Shown here piece after piece: positions 46,522 through 58,413 of a stretch of DNA of 64,000 nucleotides. Where the stretch lies: assembly GCF_932276165.1 (NCBI RefSeq), contig NC_064004.1:816001-880000 (forward strand). The letters run 5' to 3'. The notes below the pieces were generated by a model that was not told the DNA's origin, did no database searches, and was given only the letters and a program-made list of their open reading frames with translations. This stretch comes from Plutella xylostella (lineage: Eukaryota; Arthropoda; Insecta; Lepidoptera; Plutellidae). Numbering within the stretch: position 1 is the first letter of the stretch; every line of letters begins with the position of its first letter. The translations under genes and the position numbers were made by a program.

Positions 46522-47618
46522 TCAACAAGCAGAATACGCCACAGCTTCCCCAAAACTTTGTTTATTCTTATGTATCCTCCCAAAATGCGCCCTCATAATC
46601 TTCTTCGTAGTAAAAGCTTTATCGCACACTTCACACTTAAAGTTCTTCTCTCCACTGTGTTTGTACATGTGGTTCTTTAATCGATTGCTTGAGAAGGACC
46701 TCCATCCGCACACGCTGCAAATATGGTTTCTCTCTTTGAGATGCGAGTCCCGGACATGCGTGGTCATGTTGCTTCGAAAAACGAATGTTTTCGGGCAATA
46801 CATGCATTTAACCTCACTTCTGTTCTTATGTGAGGCCGCCATGTGTTGGGAGCGCTTGTAGTGTGTCTTGAAAAGCTCCGGGCAAACGAGACATTTGAAT
46901 TTCTTGTCGTGATTATGCCGTTCGTGGGTTAAAAGTTTCGACTTCGACTCGAATTTATCTCCGCATTCAGTACACAGAAGCTGCGTATTCTCGTGAGCAG
47001 ATTTCACGTGCGTCCTTAAGAGGTTTTCTCCTTTGAAATGTTGTCCGCATAAATCGCATAGAATTGTCGACGCGCCTTTATGTTGTTTGTTCGTGTGCAT
47101 CAAAAGATGGCCGAATGTTCTAAAATTGGCCATGCAGACCAAACAAGTCACTGACGTGTTTTCAAGCCTAAATGCCGTTATATTAATGCCGACATCTTTA
47201 TTATAAACTACTGCGTGCTTCGCCACTAAATGATCAATCAAGTCGTAAAGATCTTTTATGTTTTCGTCGCATAGTTTACACGCTAAATTTGACGTGTCCA
47301 CGTAGACCACTGGTTCCCAATAGTTGTTCATTGCTTTCACTTTTATTTCGTCGTTGTCGTGAGCTACTTGGTGAAGTTTGAGGTCCGCTGGTTCTTGGAA
47401 GATGTCGTAGCAATAGAAGCATCTGTATGCGCTTTTGAGCCACCGAAATGGCATAACATTTGACTTCAACAGTACATGTAATACATTCTTTATCGTTGTG
47501 TCCCGTTGTTGTTTGGTGGAGAGCGTCTTTTTAGACCACTGCCCGATGTCTGGATCTATGTCTTCGGGGGTTTTGCGTGTGGTTGGACGTTTTAGCTGCC
47601 TCACTCCTTTACGTTCGC
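46522..47618 (-). CDS. Finger exon C: C2H2 terminal exon, single module
   Basis: The phase-1 acceptor is at 47619-47620 (TTCCTTTCAG) and the stop at 46522; 364 aa. It starts ERKGVRQLKRPTTRKTPED, a basic stretch, then NVMPFRW and nine fingers, YRCFYCYD to FKCEVCDKAF. Finger 8 (HICSVCGWRSF) has a shifted spacing but keeps its Cys and His. The acceptor lies in one arm of a 45-nt inverted repeat (47614-47662). AATAAA is at 46368-46373. The gap to acceptor B is only 388 bp. The mariner lies upstream of it, between C and D. Confidence 0.8.
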
Positions 47619-47662
47619 CTGAAAGGAAAACGGACGAATGAGGTGGTTTCCTTTCAGGCGAA
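47614..47662 (-). promoter_or_regulatory. Hairpin over the splice acceptor of finger exon C
   Basis: On the plus strand TTCGCCTGAAAGGAAAAC is followed 14 bp later by GTTTCCTTTCAGGCGAA: arms of about 17 bp with one bulged A. The left arm contains the exon C acceptor and its pyrimidine run (read in reverse). In the pre-mRNA the acceptor would be paired. A regulatory effect is inference. Confidence 0.5.
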
Positions 47663-47772
47663 GTGAGTGAATGGATAAACTAGGATAGAAGAAAGTTGTG
47701 TTTATATATTATCTAATATATTAGGTCCTTACATATGAAATTGGCGTTTTCTATAGGAGGAACATAAAGTCG

Positions 47773-48326
47773 TTTTTTAGGGTTCCGTAGCCAAAATGGC
47801 AAAAACGGAACCCTTATAGTTTCGTCATGTCCGTCTGTCCGTCTGTCACAGCCGATTTACTCGGAAACTATAAGTACTACAGTGATGAAATTTGATGGGA
47901 ATATGTGTTGTATGAACCGCTACAAAAATATGACACTAAATAGTAAAAAAAAGAATTGGGGGTGGGGCCCCCCATACATGTAACTGAGGGATGAAATTTT
48001 TTTTTTCGATGTACATACCCGTGTGGGGTATCAATGGAAAGGTCTTTTAAAATGATATAAAGTTTTCTAAAAAACATTTTTCTTAAAGTGAACGGTTTTT
48101 GAGATATCAGCTCTCAAAGTCGTAAAAAGTATGTCCCCCCCCCTCTATTTTTATAACTACGGGGTATAAAATTCTAAAAAAAATAGAGGTGATGCATGCT
48201 AATTAACTCTTTCAACGATTTTTGGTTTGATCAAAGTATCTCTTATAGTTTTTGAGATAGGTTGATTTAACTGTGCTACGGAACCCTTTGTGCGCGAGCC
48301 CGACTCGCACTTGGCCGGTTTTTTTA
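47773..48326. mobile_element. Repeat nested in the mariner
   Basis: Begins GGGTTCCGTAGCCAAAATGG and ends GCGAGCCCGACTCGCACTTG, then GCCGG and a T run. GGAACCC also occurs near both ends. It is a common lepidopteran insertion of unclear class. A piece of the same end is inside the hAT at 23060-23105. It sits just past the end of the transposase frame. Confidence 0.65.
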
Positions 48327-48342
48327 AATGAAATATATTAAA

Positions 48343-49361
48343 TTAATCAAAGTATGTACCATTGCTATGTATGCACTTTTGCCATCTCATAGGTAGTTCA
48401 TTGATCCTCTTACTAAAAAAACCATTCGGGCGGGAATCAATAAAATCTTTGAAGGCGGTTTGGACTGCCCCATCGGAGTTGAATTTTTTCCTTGCAAGTA
48501 GTTATCCAAATTGCGAAAAAAATGGTGATCTGTTGGAGCAAGGTCCGGAGAGTACGGTAGATGTCTAAGACATTCTAATTGAAGCTCCTCTAATTTGGTA
48601 GCCGTCTGTTGTGTAGTGTGTGGTTTAGCGTTGTCCTGAAGCAGCAGTGGCCTAGAGCGATTGACCAGCCTCGATTGTTTAGCAGCTAGCTTTTCCATCA
48701 TGGTTTGCAGTTGCTGACAATAGATATCTGCCGTAATCGTCTGGCCAGATTTAAGAAAGCTGTAGTGAACGACACCGGCACTAGTCCACCAAACACTTAC
48801 AAACAACTATTTTTTTGTCAATTTTCGCTTAGGGCAGGATTTGGCTGGTTCGCCAGGGTTCAGCCATTGCGATGAGCGCTTCCGATTATCGTAGAGGATC
48901 CACTTTTCATCACAGGTAATGATTCGATTTAAAATTCCTTCATTATTGTGCCGGTTGAGTAACGTAACGCAGCAGTCGACGCGCGTTTGTCGGTTTGCTT
49001 CACTCAATTCATGAGGTACCCACCTTTCAAGCTTTTTCACCTTCCCAATTTGCTTCAAGTGGATTAGAATAGTTTTATCACTAACACCGGAGCCTGCAGC
49101 TAACTCGGACGTGGTTTGCGATGGATCCGCTTCCACAATAGCCTTCAATTCTTCATTATCAACTTTGGTCTCCGGCCGTCCACGAGGCTTGTTCTGCAGG
49201 TCGAAATTTCCAGAACGAAAACGTTGGAACCAAAAACGCACTGTGTTTTCTTCTGCGACACCGTCACCATACACATCATTAATCCTTCGAGCCGTTTCTG
49301 CAGCACTGGTGCCACGGTGGAACTCATACTCGTAAATAACGAGATATTTCAAGTTTTCCAT
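48343..49361 (-). pseudogene. mariner transposase, interrupted
   Basis: Starts MENLKYLVIYEYEF and contains the mariner marks WVPHEL and YSPDLAPTD. The catalytic triad is present: TCDEKW, LLQDNAKPH and APTD, with 34 residues between the last two Asp (DD34D). Two defects: an in-frame TAG at 48807-48809 between CPKRKLTKK and LFVSVWW, and a frameshift in the A run after YLQGK near 48490. The other frame then continues to a normal mariner end at 48343. It would have cut and joined DNA at TA sites; this copy is very likely inactive. Confidence 0.9.
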
Positions 49362-49714
49362 TTTGTAAACAGAGTGACACAAAGAAAAAAACAAAAGAAG
49401 AAAAAACAAATGAATTAGGGGGTTTGAAACACAAATGCATGAGTAAATAGCTGTATGAATTTGAATTTGGAATTCCTAACCATAAAGGTAATATTTGAGA
49501 TCAAAGTGGCCAGTTCGACAAAACGCCAATTTCATATGTAAGGACCTAATATATTAGGCATTTATACTTATATATTTTAGGCAGTTTAGGTTTAAATCTA
49601 TTCATGAATTTTACATATAACATAAAACTAGTTATGACAGGTATTTTACTGAAAACGTAAGCAAGTATTTTTATTTTTTTCACCCTTAGGTACATTATGC
49701 TCACTAATTACTTC

Positions 49715-49775
49715 TTGGAGGTTGACTGGTAAAAATACTTATAGCATTAAGTCCACCGGATTGTACATCAATAAA
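49715..49775 (+). mobile_element. LINE 3' tail
   Basis: GGAGGTTGACTGGTAAAAAT and TATAGCATTAAGTCCACC match 43120-43215. Confidence 0.45.
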
Positions 49776-49939
49776 TAGAGAAGGAGATTCAAAGATCTGG
49801 ATTTACATTAAGGTTTTTATTCGAAAAGACTTACTCCATTACATACCTAAATGGCAGTTATCACATATTCATAATTTTCTACAATGTGAGGTAATCTTAC
49901 AACTGAATAACAAGAGGGAATCTTAACAAACATTAAATT

Positions 49940-51021
49940 TCAGTCAACATAATGCACCTCGCGTTCGTGACTTCGCAATTCTTCAACATCCACAAATCCA
50001 TGTCGGCACTTCCGACACACACGACCAAAGTTTCCCGTGTGCACTTTCATGTGCGTGCGCAAGTTGCTCGACCGTCCAAATTTACGCTTGCAGATACTAC
50101 ACTCGTAGTCGCGCTCACCCAAATGCTTACGCTTGTGCAGCTTAATCAACCATTTGATGCTCGCTTTGTAATCGCACATATCACACTCGTACGTAGCCTC
50201 GGAATGCTTTGACTGCATGTGGATTAGCAGAGCCCCTTTCGTATTACAAACTTTGGGACACATTTCACATTTAATCACAAACTTTTCCACATTATGAGCT
50301 TTCCCCATGTGGACTTTAAGTTGGTAGTCGTTATAGAAGCGTAGGCTGCAAAGCGAGCAATTATGAACTTTAACTTGACCGTGCTTGAGTTCTTTATGCC
50401 TTGCCAGCGTTTTTTGTCCTTCGAACATCTTCTTGCATATCGAACAGCGGTATCCCACGTGGCTGTTGTTGAAGTGTCGCATCATTCTGTCCTTATACAG
50501 GAAGCTGAGGCCACATATTTGGCAGACATACGAGTGTGAAACGTGTATCTTGTACATATGAGACACGAGTGACGAGAAATTGTCAAATCTATCTTCGCAC
50601 TGCGTACACGCGTACTCGTCTTTGGTCAATACGAATGGGAACGCACATACACCAACCTCAACATCGTAATTATCTTCGTGAGTTTGTATAATATGGCTTA
50701 TAAGACCTTGAAGACTATCTATAGGTTCCAGACATACTTTACAAGCAATATTTTGAACGTCTAACTTTATAGGTACGTCTTTGGATTTTACTCTTTTCTT
50801 TATGAATTCCTCCAGGTGTAGGTTTGAATGTTTTTGGTTGGTATGTGAGATAAGATTATCACAGTCGGTTATGTCCTTGCTGCAATAGAAGCATTTAAAT
50901 CTTGTAGACATCCATTGGAAAGGTGTGACGTTCCCATAGTGCAACAATAGTGCAATATTTCTTCTAATGTTTGCTAGTTTTTCCACGCAGGTCGGCTTTT
51001 CTTCTTTGATCTTAACAACCC
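49940..51021 (-). CDS. Finger exon D: C2H2 terminal exon, single module
   Basis: The phase-1 acceptor is at 51022-51023 (TTCTTCCACAG) and the stop at 49940; 359 aa. Order: VVKIKEEKPTC, then RRNIALLLHY, NVTPFQW and ten fingers, FKCFYCSK to RVCRKCRHGF. Finger 8 (YECDMCDYKAS) lacks the usual Phe in the core. KIKEEKP resembles a sumoylation site (consensus psi-K-x-E), which is inference. AATAAA on the coding strand is at 49816-49821. No ZAD or start exon lies between it and exon E, only about 580 bp of AT-rich DNA. Confidence 0.8.
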
Positions 51022-51597
51022 CTGTGGAAGAATACGTCCGTTTTTTATCCGAAAAAATAGCAGTTGGAAATTTTGACTGTTATTATTGTGATGACTTATT
51101 GGTGACTGTTTAGTTATAGAACCTCTACTATCTTAGTTATGTTAGATAAATAGAAATCGCTGCAGCATTAGGCTCGCCAACTTTACAATACCTATATCTC
51201 AGTTAGGTTTTATGTTGTTCAAGTTTTGTCGGTAAGGTTGTGAAAATAAATTTGTAGAAACGGTTACAGTTGATTTATTCAAAGAAATAAATGAACAAAA
51301 TTATGATATAAATATAGTACCTGATTACAGTGTTGATATCCGTATAAATAGCATATTCCTAGTTCATACAGATGACATGTGTATTACGAGTATAACTATA
51401 ACAACAATGGTAGCGATTGTAAAAACACAAATTTCAATGCCAAAATTAAACTGTAATTAATAGTAGTTTGATTTAAATTATACTTCATGAATGTTTTTTT
51501 TATATTTTTTTGTAAATACCTTTTTACATATTTCAGAAGTGACAGTGATTATTATCAAGATTTGTTTGTTCACAATCGCCACTTATCATCCCTTACT

Positions 51598-52826
51598 TTA
51601 CACTTTAAAAACATAATCGATGACATCAGACCCGTCAGTTTGATTATTTATAACCTCAAAATGCACAACACTCTCATCATCTATCAACAATACTTGCTGG
51701 TCTTGTTCAGGCTCCTGTTCTATAATCTGGTATTCTGGGTGGTTCCTCTTTATATGTGTCTTCAAATTCACTTGAAACCCGAAAGCTTTGTTGCATATTT
51801 CACACACGAAATTCTTCGAGTGAATCGTCGTGTGCGTGTTCAGATTGCTCTTTTTCGAGAACTTTTTTCCGCAAACTGTGCACACGTATTTCTTTTCTCC
51901 ATTGTGCTTCACCATGTGCAGCTTCAGATCGTAGGGCCCGAAGAATTTGTCTCCGCACACTTGACACTCGACGTTCTTTTCGCGTAAATGCACTCGTCTC
52001 ATGTGCCTCGACATTATGCCCTCTTGGGGGTAAACTTTCGGACAATGTGGGCATTTCACCTTCAACTCCTCTATTCCGTGGACGTTAGCTAAATGTTGTT
52101 TTTTTAAATACGTGCTTTTGAACGACTCCGGGCAGTGCGGGCAACTAGAAAGATTCGCCAAATGGACATTCTTTTCGTGAAGCATTTTCTTCGAAAGCGT
52201 CGCTAGGCTCTCATCGCAATACTCGCAGTTGTACCCACCTTCTCTATGGTAGTATCTATTGTGCATTCTCAAGTGGTTCTCACCTTGGAAGCTGGTTCCA
52301 CACACGTCGCACATATAGTTATGGTTCAAATGGTGTTTGTTCGCGTGCCGAAGCAGATATTCGAAGAATACGAATTTGGTATTACACGTTGCGCAGGTCG
52401 GACTCTCTTTGTCTAAAAAGAACGGGAGAACACAGTTCGGGACGCCGACATCGTACTCTGCATCGTGGGATATGATTAAATGATGTATCAGACTTTCTAG
52501 ATCAGAGATCGTGTATGGACAAAGCTTGCAAGAGAGCCCAGTGACGTCAATTTTCACCGCTGCGTCTTTGTTTCTGTTGCTAGTCATTCGATCGTGGATT
52601 ACGAGTTCCAGGTTAGAGAACTGATGCTCGTCTGCCGTGTGCTGTCTTAGTGTGACAGGGTCCTTAATGTGTTCCGTGCAATAGAAGCACTGGAACTTTC
52701 CCTTGTTCCATAGGAACGGGGTGACGGTCGTGTATTGTAATAGATATTCGATGTTGCGTTGTTTTAACGCGAGTTGTCTGGTAAGCTCCGCTTTTTTGTA
52801 TTTGTCTTCCAACGTTATGTGTCCAC
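51598..52826 (-). CDS. Finger exon E: C2H2 terminal exon, single module with acidic tail
   Basis: The phase-1 acceptor is at 52827-52828 (TTTCATTCCAG) and the stop at 51598; 408 aa. Order: HITLEDKYKKAEL, NIEYLLQY, TVTPFLW, then ten fingers, FQCFYCTE to FVCEICNKAF. After the last finger comes an acidic and glutamine-rich tail (EQEPEQDQQVLLIDDES) that the other single-module exons lack; it could be an activation region (inference). The nearest exact AATAAA is 320 bp past the stop (51274-51279). Confidence 0.8.
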
Positions 52827-52828
52827 CT

Positions 52829-54290
52829 GGAATGAAATGGCGATTTTATTTTCTAGGTTTCGGTTTGTGAACATTTTTGCTCTCATAATTAACTTTTATT
52901 AATACATTTTTGTTGTTAGTCCTATTCACGCGTACACTTGTTTGTCCTTCCTAATTAATATCATTTTTATTATAATACGTAAACCATAGCATCACCTAAA
53001 ACACGTGTTAATGTTTCAGAAAGTATAGTTATCATGCCCAAATGGCATAAGTAACATTGTAACATAAAGGGCGTCGAGTTGACATTTTTTTTATTGCATG
53101 ATCTACTGATCAATCTGAGCAGTTTAATACCCTATAACACTTATTTGAAATCATCTTTAGCAATCTATTCGACTTTTGAGCACGATAATAAGAGGGAAAT
53201 TACAAGAAAAAAAAATGAATCTGATAAGTATATTATTTATTTATCAGAAGAAAATAGTTATCACAAAGTGAACCTTAAAATAGGTATGCTTCTAAGTTCA
53301 TATTTTAAAAACTTATAATATTTTTCTTAAATATACAAACGGTTTATTATAAACCTTTACGAAACTATAAGTCTTAATATAAAATTATTATGTCTGACTA
53401 CTTAAATAAAAAAGTATACTGTCATTTATCTTAATCTTAAAATATAGCAGCGCAGTCTATCTAATAAATTATTATTGTAAATAACATAATTCAATTATAA
53501 AAATGATAGTTTTAGTTAATATAAAACAAAATACAGACATCTGCAAAATTATTTTCTAAGTATCAGTTGCCATAAGTATACAATTATTACTTAAATCTTA
53601 TTTATGTTTAAAGAAAAGGCGGTTCGTATGAACTACATCGAAATCTACAAAAATACTACTTAATTGAGATATAATCTTATATAAACCCTTTTAAAATTTA
53701 TTACAGGACTCAAATTCTCACGAAAATTGCAATACATCATGCTACAGTGCGACAAACTTATCTGTTCCGGTGAGAGCGAACTAAATTGATCTATATCTCA
53801 TTATTTACTAATGAATTATATATTGATATAGATTAGATGGGTTTATTGAAACCACAAGAGCGAATTACCACTACTGGCAAACTTAAAATCTTATAAAATG
53901 AAGAATATTACACATTTACGTGAGCTGTCACCGGAACAGATAAGTTTGTGGCACTATACTGGAAGCTAACTAAAAAGGCTTGTGGTTGAGAATTGAATCC
54001 CAGTTTACTAATCTTCAATGATTTTGTAAATAATTATTATATTGAAGTAATCCATGGTAAATTTCACAAATATTATGCATTACGGTAAGCACTACAAGTA
54101 TTTATACTTTTTTAGAGTTATTAGCTCAATTCTAGACCTCTAGTACAGGTATTGTCAGTGCCATTTATAAGCCTTTCTATCTTACATAATACTTTACAAA
54201 CATGGAGCTATTAGAATCCAATTCGGAAGACAAATTATAAGGTTTTTTTACGTTACAGTTGAATAATTTTTAAAACGTAATATTTATATA
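52829..54290. other. Longest gap within the finger-exon array
   Basis: AT-rich, no ZAD signature (CxxC..RLxxA) and no convincing frame on the minus strand. ACTTATCTGTTCCGGTGA (53757-53774) and its inverted partner TCACCGGAACAGATAAGT (53928-53945) are 18-bp arms separated by about 150 bp, so part of it is a foldback element. Confidence 0.5.
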
Positions 54291-54476
54291 CAGGGTGTTG
54301 CAAAAAGGGAAACCGACGTGTGCAGCATGTTAAATCAAAGCCCAAAAATTTAATCAGAATCATAAAATTCGAGATTTTTCTTTTATTTATTTTCCATACA
54401 AAATTTGTTCTTTTTACTATAGAGCATTATAATTTATTTATAGGTTTCGGTAGTATACCCTTTTTGCAACACTCTG
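54291..54476. mobile_element. MITE, GGGTGTTGCAAAAAGGG family, after finger exon F
   Basis: Left end CAGGGTGTTGCAAAAAGGG and right end CCCTTTTTGCAACACTCTG with TATA on both sides, about 186 bp. It starts 74 bp past the stop of exon F. On the minus strand it contains AATAAA at 54433-54438 and 54382-54391. Confidence 0.85.
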
Positions 54477-54549
54477 TATACGGCATGTGCTGCGTTTAGT
54501 TCACATATATCAATACAGTCGACATATGTATTGCCAACGTTAGCCAAAC

Positions 54550-56420
54550 CTATTCCGTACGACCAACGCACCCCGCTCTATCAACACCCTGAGCTTGCGA
54601 ATGTTTTTTATGCACATCCATATGACCACTCAAATTGCTTCTTCTGAGGAAAGACTTGCCGCAAACATCGCAATGAAATTTCCTCTCCCCATCGTGCTTA
54701 ACCATGTGCATTCTTAACAAATAGTTGTCGAAAAACTTTTCGCCGCACACAGAGCACGGAACGTTTTTCTCCTTGTAATGCGTGCGACGTATATGGTCTA
54801 CCATGAAGGAGTTTCTCGTAAACATTCTACCACAGTACGAGCATTTGTGGCCAGTGTTGTGAGCGTCTATTAGGTGTTTCTGCCTCATGTATTGCGAAGA
54901 GAACAGCTCCCCGCACTGTAGGCATTTGAAATCTTTTGCGTCGTGAAATTTCGCGTTATGACGCGCTAGGCTGGAGAAGTTTTTGAAGCCTACACCGCAT
55001 ACTGTACAAGCGGTATCCCTGGTATGGTTGTAGGATAGGTGGGCGCGTAAATTAGCTAGCGTCCTAAAGGATTTGCCGCAAAATGAACAGATGATATTGT
55101 TGTTTGTGTGTTCTGTGTTCATGTGCTTCAAAAGATTGCTGAAATATCGGAATACTTGATCGGGACACAATGGGCATGCTATGTTGTCTTTCAGGATTTT
55201 GAAAGGCTGCAAGCAACCGGTCACTGTTTTGTCATAGTTGGCTTTGTGTTCTGCGATGATGTGGTCTATAAGAGTGTCTAGTTCATCCATTGACTTCCCA
55301 CAAACTTTGCACGCTAGAAATGCTATGTCGATTTTGACGCAGATCCTTTCGCCTTTGCACGTTTTTATAGATTTGCATTTTAAATCGCATAAAGTATGTT
55401 CGGTAGTTGTATGTTCTTTGAGCTTTGACATCTCAACAAAAGTACTATCGCAGTAAAAGCAACGGTATTTAGTGAAGAATTTAAAAGGCACAGCTGTTGA
55501 CATGTTCAATACGCACATTATATTTTCCCTAATCTGTTTTATGTTTCGTTTGATTTTCGGCTCTTTAAACGTGTTTTCTTGGTACACACTGCTTTTAGCC
55601 TCGTTGACGTCTTGGGTGATCTTTTTGACTTTGCATTTGGCTAAGTGCTGTTTGAGACCTAATTTAGAATGGCAGACTTTTGCACAATGAACACACTTCT
55701 TGCTACCATCATCTGGGTGCTCTAATTTTATATGTTTTCTCGATAAAGCCAATGACGAGAAAGTCTGACTGCAGTATTTACATTTGATTAGATGTTGATT
55801 GTTTTTATGTATTCGGAGGAGACTTAAGGAAGTGAAGGTTTCACGACACTGGTCACATGGATACCCGCCGATTTTATGCTGATTTCTAATATGTACACCT
55901 AAATCCCTCTTCTTGTTATAGCAGACGCCGCAATCGTCACAAATGTACGCGTTTTTAGGATGAGTCGTATTCATGTGCGTGACTAAATAACCGAAAAACG
56001 CGAATTGCTCTTGACAAATCAGACACCTGTGATCTACTAGTCTGTACTCTTCTATCAACGTCTCTATCGAACTATCGTAATCTAGATTATGTTTTCCGTT
56101 CAAATGGCTAACAATTTCGCTAAGAGATTCGAAGGGTTCACTACATATGACGCAGGATATTTCAGATATATCCAGCTTGACCTCTATATGGCTGCCTTTA
56201 ACTAGTTTTAACGAATAATCAGTAATGCTACATTGGCCATGAGATAGAGTATGTTTCCTAAACTCTGGGTAGTCAGTGTAATCTCTCCCGCAATAGAAGC
56301 AAAGGTAACGTCCGCGCCATTTGAAAGGGATTATGGTTGTGTTGTTGAATATAATTTGCAAGTTTTTCCGCCGTCTATCAGAGGTGTATCTGTCGTACTG
56401 GCTTGACTGCAGTATTTTAT
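54550..56420 (-). CDS. Finger exon F: C2H2 terminal exon, two modules, 16 fingers
   Basis: The phase-1 acceptor is at 56421-56422 (CTTTTCCAG) and the stop at 54550; 622 aa. Module 1: RRKNLQIIFNNTTIIPFKW, then six C2H2 fingers from YLCFYCGR and a seventh with C2HC ligands (KKCVHC...KQHLAKC). A spacer without fingers follows, then module 2: IRENIMCVLNMSTAVPFKF and nine fingers, YRCFYCDS to FHCDVCGKSFLRR. The last three fingers are strongly conserved in F-J. The only exact poly(A) signals near its stop lie inside a MITE. The second module repeats the whole single-module plan of A-E, so F is a fusion of two units. Confidence 0.82.
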
Positions 56421-56584
56421 CTGGAAAAGACAAAGTTTCCATACTATAATACCGTTCAAACCAGCACACTAACAGGATAATTATTTTTTAGGCAATTTCT
56501 TGTCTTCTTTTATTTTTTTACACAACCTAAACAGTTTTTTAGATACCTATTTGATTAAACTATACTCTAAGAGCCTTTTAACAT

Positions 56585-58413
56585 CTAAATATGTAGAATT
56601 TCAGTATTGTGCACGTTATTATGCTTGTCATGGGACGCCATGTGACCTCTCAAATTCTTTTTCCACAAGAACTTTTTGCCGCAAATATCACAGTGGAAGT
56701 TTCTATCACCGACATGCTTCACCATATGCATTTTGAGCATGACATTGTCAAAAAACCTCATGTTACAAATCGTGCACTCGACTTTTTTCTCCCGTAAATG
56801 CGTCCGGCGAATATGGTCATGCATGAACGAGTTTCTAGTAAACATCCTACCGCAGTATTTGCATGTGGACCCGCAATTGTGTGCGGAAATCAAATGCTTC
56901 TGCCGCTCGTATGTGCTTGGAAATTTCTCTGGACATTCCGGGCATTTCACCAGATTCGTGCCGTGGATTTTGGCCATGTGTGTGACGAGCCGCAGCTTTG
57001 TCGGGAACTCCATGTCGCAGTCGTTACATTTGTGGCCTTCTTGTCTGTGGTGCCGCGATATATGCGAGCGCAGATGCGAATCCGTACGGAAGGACGTACC
57101 ACAAAACATACAAATTAGGTTATTGTTTGAGTGAACTTTGTTCATGTGTTTTAGGACCTGTCCGAAGTATCTAAACGGTTCTTTTTGCGGACAGTACGGG
57201 CACGGATAATTGTCTTTCATGAGCCTAAACGCTTGTATTCTATTGTCTACTGTTTTGTCGTATGCAGCCTTGTGTTCTGTGATTAAATGGTTGACTAACG
57301 TGTCCAAATCTGGCATGGATTCAAAGCACACTTTACAAGTTAGAGAGGTTATATCCAGTTTAATGTAAATATTATGAAGACCCCTAAGACGCATGCTTCT
57401 GTGTTTGATATCACAGACCGGATGCTCCATAACACAATGCTCTTTCATATCGTCCGACTCTACAAAATCCTTCGGACAGTAGAAACATCTGAAGCGGTTC
57501 ATAAAGTATTTGAACGGTAGCGCCGTCGACATATTCACAATGCACGCTATATTGTTCCTAATTTTCTTCACTTTGTATTCGGTTGCCGGCGATTTTGCCG
57601 TCGGCTCTTCCTCGGCTTCCTTGCTTGTCGTGCATTTGATTGTGTGCGTCAAAAACGACTTCTTAGTCGTGTACGACTTGTTGCAAAAGCCACACGTTAA
57701 CACCTCTTCACTTAAATGTTCTACCTCTATGTGTTTTGTCTTCTTCTGTTGTGAAGAGAACTTTTTCATGCAAACATTGCAAGTGTGGAAGTGCTTTGCC
57801 TCATTATGCGTTATTAGTTTCCAGTTGGAGTGGAATTCCTCACCGCATTCATCACATCGGTACCCGCCGTCTTTGTGGAAGTTTTTCATGTGTATTTTCA
57901 AGTCCCTCTTTTTAGTAAAACTCTTTGAGCACTGGTCGCAGACTAGCGTACTTTGCGGGTGATTTTTGTTGACGTGGGCAGCGAGGTCTTTGAAGATTTT
58001 GAAGCTCTCCCCACAAGCTAGACACGTCAAATCCGACAGCTTATACGCAGTGAATAACAGGTCAACATCTCTGTCATACTCCAGCTGATGTTTGAACACT
58101 AAATGCATGAGAATCTCGTCTAAATTGGGGAACTGCTCGTTGCAAATCTCACAGGATATGTCTGAGACGTCCAGTTTGATTTCCCTGTCGCCCGCCTTCA
58201 CTTGTTTTATCGCGAAGTCCTTGCTCGAGCAGTTCCCGTGGGATTTCGTGTGCTTTTTCAGGTCGGATAGTTCCACCTCTTGCACGCAGTAGTAGCAGAG
58301 GTATTTTCCTCGCCATTTAAAGGGAATAACTGTCGTGTTGTTGAATAATATTTCCAGATTGCGCCTTCGTCTTTTTGATGGGTTATTGCTGTGCGTTCTC
58401 TTCCCGTCTTCAT
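56585..58413 (-). CDS. Finger exon G: C2H2 terminal exon, two modules, 16 fingers
   Basis: The phase-1 acceptor is at 58414-58415 (TTGTTTTCAG) and the stop at 56585; 608 aa. Module 1: RRRRNLEILFNNTTVIPFKW, six fingers from YLCYYC, and a seventh of C2HC type (LTCGFC...LTHTIKC). Module 2: VKKIRNNIACIVNM, STALPFKY, nine fingers, FRCFYCPK to FHCDICGKKFLWK. Finger 10 (YPCPYCPQKEPFRYF) has extra residues between Cys and the core. Its stop is only 163 bp from acceptor F. AATAAA is at 56509-56514, 71 bp past the stop. Confidence 0.82.

Larger units (their letters stand above)
47721..49549 (-). mobile_element. mariner transposon with a nested insertion
   Basis: Inverted ends TTAGGTCCTTACATATGAAA (47721) and TTTCATATGTAAGGACCTAA (to 49549), about 30 bp matching, flanked by TA on both sides. 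With the nested repeat (47773-48326) removed it is about 1.27 kb, the usual mariner size. The transposase lies on the minus strand, the same strand as the finger exons around it. Confidence 0.92.

Noticed and set aside
53079..53318. 79-codon plus-strand frame in the gap between exons E and F
   Set aside because: Low-complexity AT-rich composition, no motif, no splice context.
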